A DNA stretch of 42,962 bases, taken from an uncultured Eggerthellaceae bacterium. GTDB lineage: Bacteria; Actinomycetota; Coriobacteriia; Coriobacteriales; Eggerthellaceae. The DNA lies in assembly GCA_949450265.1 (NCBI GenBank), contig CASTMW010000002.1, forward strand, positions 1 to 42,962, written 5' to 3'. This document shows positions 32,229 to 40,931 of this stretch, one piece after another. Made by a program: the position numbers and the translations under genes. The stretch's first letter is position 1, and each line of letters begins with the position of its first letter. The notes beneath the pieces are model-generated. The model did no database searches. It saw only the letters and a program-made list of their open reading frames with translations, and was not told the origin of the DNA.

Positions 32229-32246
32229 CCGTCGAGGCGCCGACGG
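32229..32246 (-). terminator. Weak terminator candidate after proS
   Basis: A 6-bp stem (CCGTCG with CGACGG, loop of 6 nt) lies just past the proS stop and is followed on the minus strand by CTTCCTT. The stem is short and the tail only partly T-rich. Confidence 0.4.
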
Positions 32247-32253
32247 AACCAAT

Positions 32254-34005
32254 TTACTCGAACAGGCTGGCGAACAGGTTCGTACCGCCTTGGGGCATGG
32301 TCTTCATCTTGCGCGTCACGAAGGCCATCATCTCGTCCAGATAATCGAAGGTGACCTCGCGGCGTTCGCCGGTGCGGCGGCGCTTCAGCTCCACATTGCC
32401 CGCTTCCAGACCGCGCTTGCCCACGATCACCTGCAACGGCCAACCGATCAGGTCAGCATCGGCGAACTTCACGCCCGCGCGCTCGTCGCGATCGTCGATG
32501 GCCACCTCGAAGCCCATCTTGGCAATCTTGGTGGCCACATCGGTGGCTGCGTTCATGACCGCATCGTCGGCGGATAGCGGCAGCACGCACACATGCGCCG
32601 GTGCCACGCTGGGCGGCCAGATGATGCCATCGTCGTCGAAGTGCTGCTCCACCACGGCTGCCAGCGTACGCGTGACGCCCACCCCGTAGCAGCCCATGAT
32701 GAAGTACTGCTCCTTGCCATCCTTGTCCAGATAGGTGGCGTTCATGGTGCGCGAGTACTTGTCGCCCAGCTGGAACACCTGGCTGACTTCGATGCCGCGC
32801 GCCCCTTCCAGAGCGCATCCGCATTCAGGGCATGTATCACCTGGCACCGTGGTGCACAAATCGGCCCATTCGTCCACCTGGAAATCCACGCCCAGCTGCG
32901 CGCCCACGTAATGGTAGCCATCCTCGTTGGCACCGACGACCCACTGCGGCACGCTGCGCAGGTTACGGTCGGCCACCACGCGTGCGCCTTCCGGCAGGCC
33001 CACTGGGCCCATGGAGCCCTTGTGCAGCCCGAAGGCGACCATCTCCTCGTCGGTGAGGAATTGGAATCCTGGCACGGCCCGATCGGCCTTGATGTCGTTG
33101 AGCTCGTGGGTGCCCGGCACAAAGAGCACCACCAGGTCGCCCTCGGCGTTCTTGCCGGAGAGCGCCTTCACCGTGGAGGATGCCGGGATGTCCAGGAAAG
33201 CGGCCAGTTCGTCGATGGTGTGCACGCCTGGCGTGCTGGTCTTCTCCATCTTCTCCACCTTGTGCAGCGTGGCATGGCAGATGCACTCCGCCGCTTCCGC
33301 GTCGGCGGCGTATCCGCACTGGCAATGCACCAGCTCTGCCTCGCCCGATTCCGCCAGCGCCATGAACTCGGTGGTCACGCTGCCACCGATCTGCCCGCTG
33401 TCGGCCTCCACCGCGCGCCAGGTCAGCGCACAGCGATCGCAGATGCGGCCATACGCGCCCGACATGTCATCGTAGGTGGCCTGCAGGCTCTCCTGGCTAT
33501 CGTGGAAAGAATAGGCGTCCTTCATGATGAACTCGCGACTGCGCAGAAGCCCGAAGCGTGGGCGGATCTCGTCGCGGAACTTCACCTGTATTTGATAGAG
33601 CGATACGGGCAGCTGCTTGTAGGAGCGCAGCTCGTCGCGCACGAGCGAGGTGATCAGCTCTTCGTGGGTGGGCCCCAGGCAGAAGCCATGGTCGTGCCGG
33701 TCGGACAGGCGCATCAGTTCGGGGCCGTAGTCATCCCAGCGGCCGCTCTCATGCCACAGCTCGGAGGGTTGCAGCGCGGGCATCATGATCTCCTGGGCGC
33801 CGATGGCATCCATCTCGTCGCGCACGATGCCCTCCACCTTGCGCAGCACGCGGTAGCCCAGCGGCAGGAACGTGTAGACGCCGCTGGCCGTCTTGCGTAT
33901 CATGCCCGCGCGCAGCAGCAGCTTGTGACTGGCGATGTCGGCATCGGCCGGGTCTTCCTTCAACGTAGGAACGTAGAGGTTCTTCAGATGCAGTATCTCG
34001 GTCAT
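32254..34005 (-). CDS. proS: Prolyl-tRNA synthetase, bacterial type with editing insertion
   Basis: A class II synthetase of 583 aa. Motif 2 region VKFRDEIRPRFGLLRSREF, the TPT-loop equivalent CLGPTHEEL and motif 3 region GCYGVGVTRTLAAVVEQ are intact. Between motifs 2 and 3 sits a YbaK-like editing domain (about residues 245-390). Two Cys pairs flank or follow it (CQC ... CIC, and CPEC). The C-terminal anticodon domain follows. AAGGAGACCTG precedes the ATG. It is the last gene of rseP-ispG-proS. Confidence 0.96.
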   Translation of the reverse strand: MTEILHLKNLYVPTLKEDPADADIASHKLLLRAGMIRKTASGVYTFLPLGYRVLRKVEGIVRDEMDAIGAQEIMMPALQPSELWHESGRWDDYGPELMRLSDRHDHGFCLGPTHEELITSLVRDELRSYKQLPVSLYQIQVKFRDEIRPRFGLLRSREFIMKDAYSFHDSQESLQATYDDMSGAYGRICDRCALTWRAVEADSGQIGGSVTTEFMALAESGEAELVHCQCGYAADAEAAECICHATLHKVEKMEKTSTPGVHTIDELAAFLDIPASSTVKALSGKNAEGDLVVLFVPGTHELNDIKADRAVPGFQFLTDEEMVAFGLHKGSMGPVGLPEGARVVADRNLRSVPQWVVGANEDGYHYVGAQLGVDFQVDEWADLCTTVPGDTCPECGCALEGARGIEVSQVFQLGDKYSRTMNATYLDKDGKEQYFIMGCYGVGVTRTLAAVVEQHFDDDGIIWPPSVAPAHVCVLPLSADDAVMNAATDVATKIAKMGFEVAIDDRDERAGVKFADADLIGWPLQVIVGKRGLEAGNVELKRRRTGERREVTFDYLDEMMAFVTRKMKTMPQGGTNLFASLFE

Positions 34006-34038
34006 CAGGTCTCCTTGGACGCATCCGGCCGAGACACC

Positions 34039-35136
34039 CTACAGCTTCCCGACCTCTTCCAAGAGCGCTTCCACGATGCGCTCTTCTTCGACTTTGGTGA
34101 CGATTTTACCATTACGGAACAGCGCCGCCTGGCCCGCACCGCACGCGACGCCCACATCGGCGTCGGCCGCTTCGCCTGGGCCATTGACCACGCACCCCAT
34201 GACCGCCACCTTGATGGGCTTGTCGATGCCTGCAAGCGCGTCCTCCACACGCTTGGCGATGGGGATCATGTCGACCTGGCAGCGTCCGCAGGTGGGACAG
34301 CTGATCATCTCGGGGGTGCGGCGGCGCATGTCCAGCGCAGCCAGCAACTGCCAGGCAGCCCGCACTTCCAGCACCGGATCGTCGGTCAGCGAGATGCGCA
34401 TAGTGTCACCGATGCCCTGCTCCAGCAGCACGCCTAAGCCCGCGGCCGATTTGATGGTGCCTTGGAACACGGTGCCCGCTTCGGTGACGCCGATATGCAG
34501 CGGTACCTTAGGCAGCCGCTGGCTCAAAAGGCGATAGGTGGCGATGGTGGCAGGCACGTCGTGTGCCTTCGCGGACACCACAATGTCGTGGAAGCCCCGC
34601 TCCTCAGTGAAATAGCGCACGTACTGCGCGGCCGATTCGACCAGCTTCTGCGGCAGCGTCAGATCCTGACGCTCGGCGATGGCGGCGTCCAGCGACCCGG
34701 CGTTCACGCCGATGCGGATGGGGATGCCCGCCCCGCGTGCGGCGTCGATGACCTGGTCGGTCTTCGCAAGGCCGCCGATATTGCCCGGATTGATGCGCAG
34801 CTTGGCCGCACCCGACCAGGCCGCTTCGATGGCGATATGCGCATCGAAGTGCACATCAGCCACCACGGGCAAGGGCGAGCGGGAGCACACGCGCGCGAAG
34901 GAGCGTAGCGCAGCTCGCTCGGGAATGGCCATGCGGACAATCTCGCAGCCCGCTTCGGCCAGCGCGTCGATCTGGCGCAGATTCGCCTCCACATCGGTGG
35001 CAGGGGCGTTCAGCATGGACTGCACCGCCACCGGAGCACCGCCACCGATGGCCACCCCGCCATGGCCGGGGCGTCCCACCATCACCTGACGCGTCGCATC
35101 CCGCGGCGCCTGCGGCTTGCCCTGCGGTTCACCCAT
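34039..35136 (-). CDS. ispG: 4-hydroxy-3-methylbut-2-enyl diphosphate synthase
   Basis: The sixth enzyme of the MEP isoprenoid pathway, a [4Fe-4S] reductase of 365 aa. The TIM-barrel part has VQSMLNAPATD and KLRINPGNIG. The C-terminal cluster ligands are CPTCGRC and the Cys of GCVVNGPGEA. The start at 35136 places AAGGGA at a normal distance; a start two codons earlier would sit on top of it. It lies 15 nt after rseP, and the pathway's second enzyme Dxr is encoded at the window's right edge. Confidence 0.95.
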   Translation of the reverse strand: MGEPQGKPQAPRDATRQVMVGRPGHGGVAIGGGAPVAVQSMLNAPATDVEANLRQIDALAEAGCEIVRMAIPERAALRSFARVCSRSPLPVVADVHFDAHIAIEAAWSGAAKLRINPGNIGGLAKTDQVIDAARGAGIPIRIGVNAGSLDAAIAERQDLTLPQKLVESAAQYVRYFTEERGFHDIVVSAKAHDVPATIATYRLLSQRLPKVPLHIGVTEAGTVFQGTIKSAAGLGVLLEQGIGDTMRISLTDDPVLEVRAAWQLLAALDMRRRTPEMISCPTCGRCQVDMIPIAKRVEDALAGIDKPIKVAVMGCVVNGPGEAADADVGVACGAGQAALFRNGKIVTKVEEERIVEALLEEVGKL

Positions 35137-35151
35137 CAGCATTCCCTTCTG

Positions 35152-36261
35152 TTACCAGTTCCCGAAGACGAAGCGCTGCACGTCTTGATTCAACATGATA
35201 ACGAAGAAACCCACGAAGAGAGCCATGCCTGCCAAGGAGAGGTAGCCCATGACGCGCGCGGGCACCTGTCGGCGGCTGACCTTCTGGATGATCTCGATAA
35301 GGAAGCGGCCGCCGTCGAGCGGCGGGATGGGGATCAGGTTCATCAGGCCCAGCGACACCGATATGACCGCCATGAAGAACAGCGCTTCAGCAACCCCTGC
35401 CGCGAAGTAGTCGGCCGACATCACCGCGATGCCGATGACGCTGGTGGAATTGGAGACGGTCTCGGCAGCAGTGGCCGGATTGAACAGGCCCACGATGGCC
35501 TGCACTGTCATGCCGATGTAGCTGAACCCAGCATAGATGGCCTTGTCGGCGCCGACCACCACATGCGAGGTGGCGCCGGTGGCCGGGTCGGTCACGTCGA
35601 ACCCGACGACCGAGTAGATGACGATGAATGCCACCATGGCGAAGATCAGGTTCACGGCGATGCCCGCCAGCAAGATGACCGAGCGCTTCCAGAAGGGTAA
35701 GCTGCGGTACTGCTGCGCCGATTCACGCTGGAAGAGCGCTGAAGGATCGGGAACCGCGCGGGGGGTGCCCGCTTCTTGCCCATGCGGGCGCGGACGGCAC
35801 AGGCGGGCGGCTTCGCGGCACTGGGCAGCCGCGGGCTCTTCGGCAGGCGTGCGATAGAGCGGCTGCGCGTCGCGCTTGCGCGGAGCCTCGATGCTGCCCC
35901 ATTCCACAAGCTGGTCGAGCGTGTCCTGGGCGTCGTCGGCGCTGATGGCGCAGGCCGCGGCCACGTCATCCACCGACACCGTACCCCGCTCGTAGACGCA
36001 CGCGAGCACCGCTTCGGCATGGTCTGAGACAGGGCCCATCTCCATGCCGCACACCTTCGCATAGCCGCCAAGGGGCACCGCAGTCACCCCGAAGCGCGTG
36101 CCCGCTCTCTTGAATCCGATGCTCGGGCCGGGCAGGCCTAACATGAACTCGGTGACGCGCACGCCGAACGCGCGAGCCGCCAGATAATGGCCACCTTCGT
36201 GGATGAACACCAAAAAGCCGATCACGAAGACGGCGCACACGATCATGAAGAGTATGTCCAT
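35152..36261 (-). CDS. rseP: Site-2 intramembrane metalloprotease with winged-helix-like insertion, no PDZ
   Basis: An RseP/Rip1-family protease of 369 aa. The zinc motif HEGGH is at residues 21-25 in the first membrane helix, and the LDG motif PIPPLDGGR is near residue 305. Between the first helix and the second (about residue 193) is a long cytoplasmic insert. Residues about 79-137 have the helical spacing of a winged-helix domain, followed by an Arg/Pro-rich linker. Where PDZ domains usually sit, between helices 2 and 3, there is only a short, partly hydrophobic stretch. It probably cleaves a membrane-bound regulator; the insert may sense or bind it. Confidence 0.85.
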   Translation of the reverse strand: MDILFMIVCAVFVIGFLVFIHEGGHYLAARAFGVRVTEFMLGLPGPSIGFKRAGTRFGVTAVPLGGYAKVCGMEMGPVSDHAEAVLACVYERGTVSVDDVAAACAISADDAQDTLDQLVEWGSIEAPRKRDAQPLYRTPAEEPAAAQCREAARLCRPRPHGQEAGTPRAVPDPSALFQRESAQQYRSLPFWKRSVILLAGIAVNLIFAMVAFIVIYSVVGFDVTDPATGATSHVVVGADKAIYAGFSYIGMTVQAIVGLFNPATAAETVSNSTSVIGIAVMSADYFAAGVAEALFFMAVISVSLGLMNLIPIPPLDGGRFLIEIIQKVSRRQVPARVMGYLSLAGMALFVGFFVIMLNQDVQRFVFGNW

Positions 36262-36588
36262 ATGCTGGTTCCCATGCTTTCCGTATCAGATACGCATCCG
36301 TTTTGTGCTGGACATTGTGCAATACGGGTGCGCACCGCTGCAAGAGCGGTGTCAGATCCGTGCAAGTTCTGCGCAAGAACACCAACGTTTCCCCAGAAGG
36401 CACTCGCTTGACCGCCATAAGGATCCGTGTGCGTCTGGAGACAAAGCCGATGGGGATCCGTGCATGCGAGCGGCCAGAGAACGTTCGAAACGGTGCCGAT
36501 CGGATGCGGCGAGCGTGATCCGTTCGCATCAGGTCGCATCGCTATGGTCAGAACATGGAAATGTCGATCTCGCGGATAGGAGCGCACG
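36262..36588. promoter_or_regulatory. 327-bp gap between divergent rseP and adhesin genes, with repeated GATCCGTG sites
   Basis: No gene is supported here. GATCCGTG occurs at 36355, 36422 and 36455, with a related GATCCGTT at 36517; spacings are 67, 33 and 62 bp. A hairpin CACCGCT-GCAAG-AGCGGTG lies at 36333-36351. The gap must hold promoters for both rseP and the surface cassette. The repeats may be regulator sites. Confidence 0.45.
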
Positions 36589-39500
36589 GTGACAAGACGA
36601 AGAGCATCAAGCGTGGGCGCGCGCATGCGATGGTTATTGATGATGGTGGTGGCCTTGGCCTTGATCGTAGGGCTGATACCCAAGGTGCCTTTGGGCGCCG
36701 AAGAGGCATACGCCGATGACCTGGCATACCTTGCGGTGGGAGAGTCCATACCCTATGGCGGCTACGAGACGCACCGCATGAGCGTGGAGGGCACCGTGGC
36801 CTACTGCGGGCAGCCCTCGAAGGCAACGCCGTTGGCGGGCACGTACCGAAAGGCTCCCATCACGCCCATCGCCACGGCGGGCGGTGCACCGTATGACGCC
36901 TCAGCTGTGGCCGCGGCCCTGTGGTTCGGCTACGGCGGACCGGGCTTCGATGCGTCCATATGGCCGCGCACCTGGTTCGACGGCTCTGCCATGACCGCAA
37001 ACCGCTACCTGGCCCTGACCCATATCGTGGTGGCGGACTTCTACGCCTGCGATGGTGCGGCAGCGCTCAGCGGCTGCACCGACGAGTTCCGCACATGGGC
37101 AGCCAATGCCGTCATGATGTACTGGGAGAACGTTCGCCATCCCAACGCATCACAGACCAAGATATTCGAGCGCTCGGGAGAGGTTCCTGCCGGTTTCAGG
37201 GACGGCTGCTTCCAGATGTCCACCGGCTCGGAGCGCCAGGTGATCCTGAGCTTCGTGTGCGGTGGCTGGCTGAGCATCGCGAAGCGCTCGGCGAATACAC
37301 AGACGACCGACGGCAACTCCTGTTATTCGCTGGAAGGTGCCGAATACGGCATCTATCGCGATAGCGCCTGCACGGACGCGGCGGGCACGCTGAGGTTGGA
37401 TAGAACAGGGCAGGCCACCTCGGGATATCTGCGCACGGGCATCTACTATGTGCGCGAGACGAAGGCGCCCGCGGGATATGCGCTCGACGAGCGCGTCTAC
37501 GCCGTGTCGGTGGCAAGCGGGCAGACCGCGCGCGTGAACGGCGGATCGGTGACGGATGTACCCCAATGCGCCACGGTGGAGATGCTGGTAGCCAAGATCG
37601 ATGCCGAAACGCGCGCCGCACGTGCCCAAGGAGGGGCCACGCTGGCCGATGCGCAGTTCACCGTGCGCTTCTATCCAGGGCGCTATACCACCGCAACCCA
37701 AGCGGAAGCTAGCGGGCAGCCGCAGCGCACCTGGGTGGTGCGCACCGATGCGAACGGACATGCCTGTCTGGACGAGGATCATCTGGTCTCGCAGAGCGGC
37801 GGCGGCTTCTTCCAAGCCAGCGATGGCACCCCAGCCATCCCGCTGGGCACGGTGCTCATACAGGAGACGAAGGCGCCCACCGGCTACCACCTGAGCGATA
37901 CCCAGGTGCATGTGGTGCAGCTGACCGCCAACGGCACCACCGAGACAGCGGTGGCCTACCAGGCGCCCACCGTGGCCGACCAGGTCTACCGCGGCGATGT
38001 GCAGCTGGTCAAAGCGCGTGAATCCGACCAGAACCGGCTTGCGGGCATCCCCTTCCGCATCACCTGCAACACCACGGGCGAGAGCCATGTGGTGGTGACG
38101 GACGCCAACGGGCAAGCAGGCACCCAAACCTCATGGAACGAGCATTCCCGCAACACCAATGCCAACGACCGCGCCGTGCGTGCAGACGGCACGGTGGACG
38201 AAACGGCGCTGGATGCACGTGCGGGCATCTGGTTCGGAGCAGGACGCGTGGATGATACGCGCGGTGCGCTGCCCTATGGGACCTACACGATAGAGGAACT
38301 GCCGGTAGCATCGAACGCAGGGCTGGCGCTGATCCGCATCCCGAACCTGACAATCGACGAGCGCGAAGGGCACCTGGTGGACCTGGGAACCCTGGATAAC
38401 CAAGCCATAACCGAAGTGGCCATCACCACGGCCGCTCGCGAACAGACAAGCAGCAACAAGACCACTGCTGCCGACCCGCAGACCACGATCATCGACCGCG
38501 TATCCTACACGAATCTGGATACGACGAGCGGTGTTCCCTACGAGCTACGCGCGACCTTGGTGGACCCGCTCACCGGAGAGGCGCTTCGCCACGCCAGCGG
38601 CGAGGCTATCACCGGACATGCGCGCTTCACGCCCACCCAGCCAAACGGCTATGCCGAAGTGGGCATCACGTTCGATTCACGCCCGCTAGCCGACCGCGAC
38701 GTGACCGTGTACGAGGAACTGGTGCGCTGCGACACGGGAGCGGTGGTGGCCGAACACAAGGATGCGGCCGACTACGCCCAAACCGTGCGCATCAAAGGGC
38801 AGCTGCTGCGCACCGAAGCCAGCGATGCTGCCGATGGCGACAAGCTGGTCTCGGCTGACCCGGAAGCCACCATCAGCGACCAGGTCTCCTACCGCAACCT
38901 GATACCGGGAAGCTCCTACACGCTGGAAGGGTCCCTGTGGGTCGTGAGCGATGGGACTAGCGAAATCGACAAGAGCGAAGGCGCAGACGAGGATGCCGAA
39001 GACGGGATTGATGACGCTGTGGACGAGGATGCCGAAGACGGCAATGGCGAAGGGTCAGGACCGCAGATCGTGCCGTTCTGCGATGCGGAGGGCGTTCCCT
39101 ACCGCAGCACGGTATCCTTCGTGCCGGAATACGAGGATGGCACCGTGGAAGTGCGCTTCACGTGCGATACCAGCGCCCAGGACGGACAGCGGATCGTCGT
39201 GTTCGAGCGACTGCTGAAGGATGGGCAACTGATCGCCGCCCACGAGGATGCTGCCGACGCCGACCAGACCGTCAGCGTGCAGGCACCGCGGATCGCCACG
39301 GTGGCCGCCGATCTGGCCGATGGCGATGACGTGGTGGCCGCCGATGGCGCCTCCACCGTGGTGGACGCCATCAGCTACACCGACCTGATCCCCGGCAAGG
39401 AATATCGGCTCGAAGGCAGCTTGATGCTGAAGAGCGCCGAAGTGGCCGAGGACGGGACCACGCAGTGGAACGTCGAACCGCTGACCGATGGTGAAGGACG

Positions 39501-40854
39501 CGCGGTGCAGGCGCAGACGACGTTCACGCCCGAGCTGAGCACAGGGCAGACGCAGGTGCGCTTCGACTTCGATTCGTCGAACCACGACGGGCGCGACCTG
39601 GTGGTCTACGAGAAGCTCTACCGCAACGATACCTTGGTGGCAGAGGACGAGGACCCCGCCAACGAGGACCAGAGCTTCACGGTGAACGCGCTGGATATCT
39701 GGACGATGCTGGGTGGTCCCGATGCGGCCTCCAAACAGATCAAAGCCGATTCGGAAGCTGCCTTCACCGACGAGGCCAGCTATACCGATGCAGTGGCCGG
39801 AGGGACCTACACCGCCCACGGCATGCTGGTAGACCCCACCACAGGACTCCCCCTTCTGCAACATCGCGATGATGCCGAAAGTGATGCCGCTGCTAACCAA
39901 GGCGCCGATGATAAGGCTGCCAGCCAGGCCGAACAGCTGATGCGCGAGCTGCTGGACGCATCGGGTGCAGTGCCCAAGGATAGCCGTGATGATGACCTGG
40001 GCACCCTGTTCGCTCAGCCGACAGCGCTGCCCCGCGCCTTCGATGCAGATGCCCTGCGCTCCATCGTGGAACGCTACCCTGCCATAGCCGATCGCCTGGT
40101 CGTGGCAACCACCACCTTCACCGCCGAAGCCACCACCGGACATGCCGACCTTGCCTACCGTCTGGATGCACGCGGCATGGAGGGCATGCGCGCCACGGCC
40201 GTGGTGGTGCTGGTCAAGGACGATATGGCGGTCAGCCAGGAGATGGACCTGACGAGCGAGGATCAGACCGTGCTATTCGTGACGGGCGCCATCGAAACGA
40301 CAGCCACCGATGCCACCGATGGCGACCAGATGCTACTGAACAGCGCCTCGGCCAGGATACGCGACGAGGTCCGCTTCGAAGGGCTGACCCCCGGCAAGGA
40401 ATACGTACTGGAAGGCGTGCTGTACGACCGTTCCACCGCAAGCCCGCTGCTGATCGGCGACAAGCAGATAGCCGCCAGCGCCTCGTTCGTGCCCGCCGCC
40501 GAGAACGGCAGCCAAACGGTGGAGTTCACCTTCGACGCCAGCAGGGCGGGCGGCAAGCAGGTAGTGGTGTATGAGTACCTGTACCGCAGCATGGAGACTG
40601 ACAACAACAATGCCGAGAAGGTGCTGGTGGCCCAACATGCCGATCTGGGCGCCGCTGAGCAAACGGTGTTCATAGAAGGAGAGGGCCTGCCTGGCACTGG
40701 CTACGACAAGACAGGCGATGCAAGCGGTCCCCTTACCTGTGCCGCCGTGCTGGGAGGCCTGGGGGCGCTGGGTGCCTGCGGCTATGGCATCCGATCGCTC
40801 CACCGGCGCAACCGGGCTGCCCAGCTGAGCGTAGAGCGTGCACTGCGCCGATAG
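36589..40854 (+). CDS. LPXTG-anchored modular adhesin (SpaA-like and ester-bond repeat domains)
   Basis: A 1421-aa cell-wall protein. A signal peptide (cleavage near AYA at residue 42) is followed by a domain at about 45-215 that resembles thioester domains (AYCGQPSK with Cys73, then LALTHIVV). Three SpaA/Cna-B-like domains follow (about 225-600; ETKAPAGY, ETKAPTGY, IEELPVA). Five repeats of about 120-195 aa (starting near 612, 740, 902, 1035, 1233) match the T-Q ester-bond domain pattern, each with an early Thr and a terminal Gln (QTV or QSF). LPGTG is at 1367-1371, then a hydrophobic segment and a basic tail. Start is GTG with AGGAG upstream. Likely roles are adhesion or a stalk; the ligand is unknown. 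Confidence 0.88.
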   Translation: MTRRRASSVGARMRWLLMMVVALALIVGLIPKVPLGAEEAYADDLAYLAVGESIPYGGYETHRMSVEGTVAYCGQPSKATPLAGTYRKAPITPIATAGGAPYDASAVAAALWFGYGGPGFDASIWPRTWFDGSAMTANRYLALTHIVVADFYACDGAAALSGCTDEFRTWAANAVMMYWENVRHPNASQTKIFERSGEVPAGFRDGCFQMSTGSERQVILSFVCGGWLSIAKRSANTQTTDGNSCYSLEGAEYGIYRDSACTDAAGTLRLDRTGQATSGYLRTGIYYVRETKAPAGYALDERVYAVSVASGQTARVNGGSVTDVPQCATVEMLVAKIDAETRAARAQGGATLADAQFTVRFYPGRYTTATQAEASGQPQRTWVVRTDANGHACLDEDHLVSQSGGGFFQASDGTPAIPLGTVLIQETKAPTGYHLSDTQVHVVQLTANGTTETAVAYQAPTVADQVYRGDVQLVKARESDQNRLAGIPFRITCNTTGESHVVVTDANGQAGTQTSWNEHSRNTNANDRAVRADGTVDETALDARAGIWFGAGRVDDTRGALPYGTYTIEELPVASNAGLALIRIPNLTIDEREGHLVDLGTLDNQAITEVAITTAAREQTSSNKTTAADPQTTIIDRVSYTNLDTTSGVPYELRATLVDPLTGEALRHASGEAITGHARFTPTQPNGYAEVGITFDSRPLADRDVTVYEELVRCDTGAVVAEHKDAADYAQTVRIKGQLLRTEASDAADGDKLVSADPEATISDQVSYRNLIPGSSYTLEGSLWVVSDGTSEIDKSEGADEDAEDGIDDAVDEDAEDGNGEGSGPQIVPFCDAEGVPYRSTVSFVPEYEDGTVEVRFTCDTSAQDGQRIVVFERLLKDGQLIAAHEDAADADQTVSVQAPRIATVAADLADGDDVVAADGASTVVDAISYTDLIPGKEYRLEGSLMLKSAEVAEDGTTQWNVEPLTDGEGRAVQAQTTFTPELSTGQTQVRFDFDSSNHDGRDLVVYEKLYRNDTLVAEDEDPANEDQSFTVNALDIWTMLGGPDAASKQIKADSEAAFTDEASYTDAVAGGTYTAHGMLVDPTTGLPLLQHRDDAESDAAANQGADDKAASQAEQLMRELLDASGAVPKDSRDDDLGTLFAQPTALPRAFDADALRSIVERYPAIADRLVVATTTFTAEATTGHADLAYRLDARGMEGMRATAVVVLVKDDMAVSQEMDLTSEDQTVLFVTGAIETTATDATDGDQMLLNSASARIRDEVRFEGLTPGKEYVLEGVLYDRSTASPLLIGDKQIAASASFVPAAENGSQTVEFTFDASRAGGKQVVVYEYLYRSMETDNNNAEKVLVAQHADLGAAEQTVFIEGEGLPGTGYDKTGDASGPLTCAAVLGGLGALGACGYGIRSLHRRNRAAQLSVERALRR
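38986..39041 (+). repeat. In-frame 20-bp direct repeat in the adhesin acidic insert
   Basis: GACGAGGATGCCGAAGACGG occurs at 38986-39005 and again, identical, at 39022-39041. The period is 36 bp (12 codons). It encodes DEDAEDG twice within an acidic loop of the second ester-bond repeat. Slippage would change length without shifting frame. Confidence 0.75.
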
Positions 40855-40931
40855 GACAAGGGCCGTCTTGCGCGGGCAAGGCGGCCGCCACCTGGGACCA
40901 ACGGACAAGAACGAACACGGAAGGAGCAACC

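Noticed and set aside
32593..34437. 614-codon open frame on the plus strand
   Set aside because: It is antisense to proS and part of ispG. It has no recognisable domain or ribosome binding site and is explained by the third-position GC bias of the real genes.
36303..36518. 71-codon plus-strand frame before the adhesin
   Set aside because: Arg-rich, no Shine-Dalgarno sequence, and it spans the repeated GATCCGTG sites. More likely non-coding promoter DNA.
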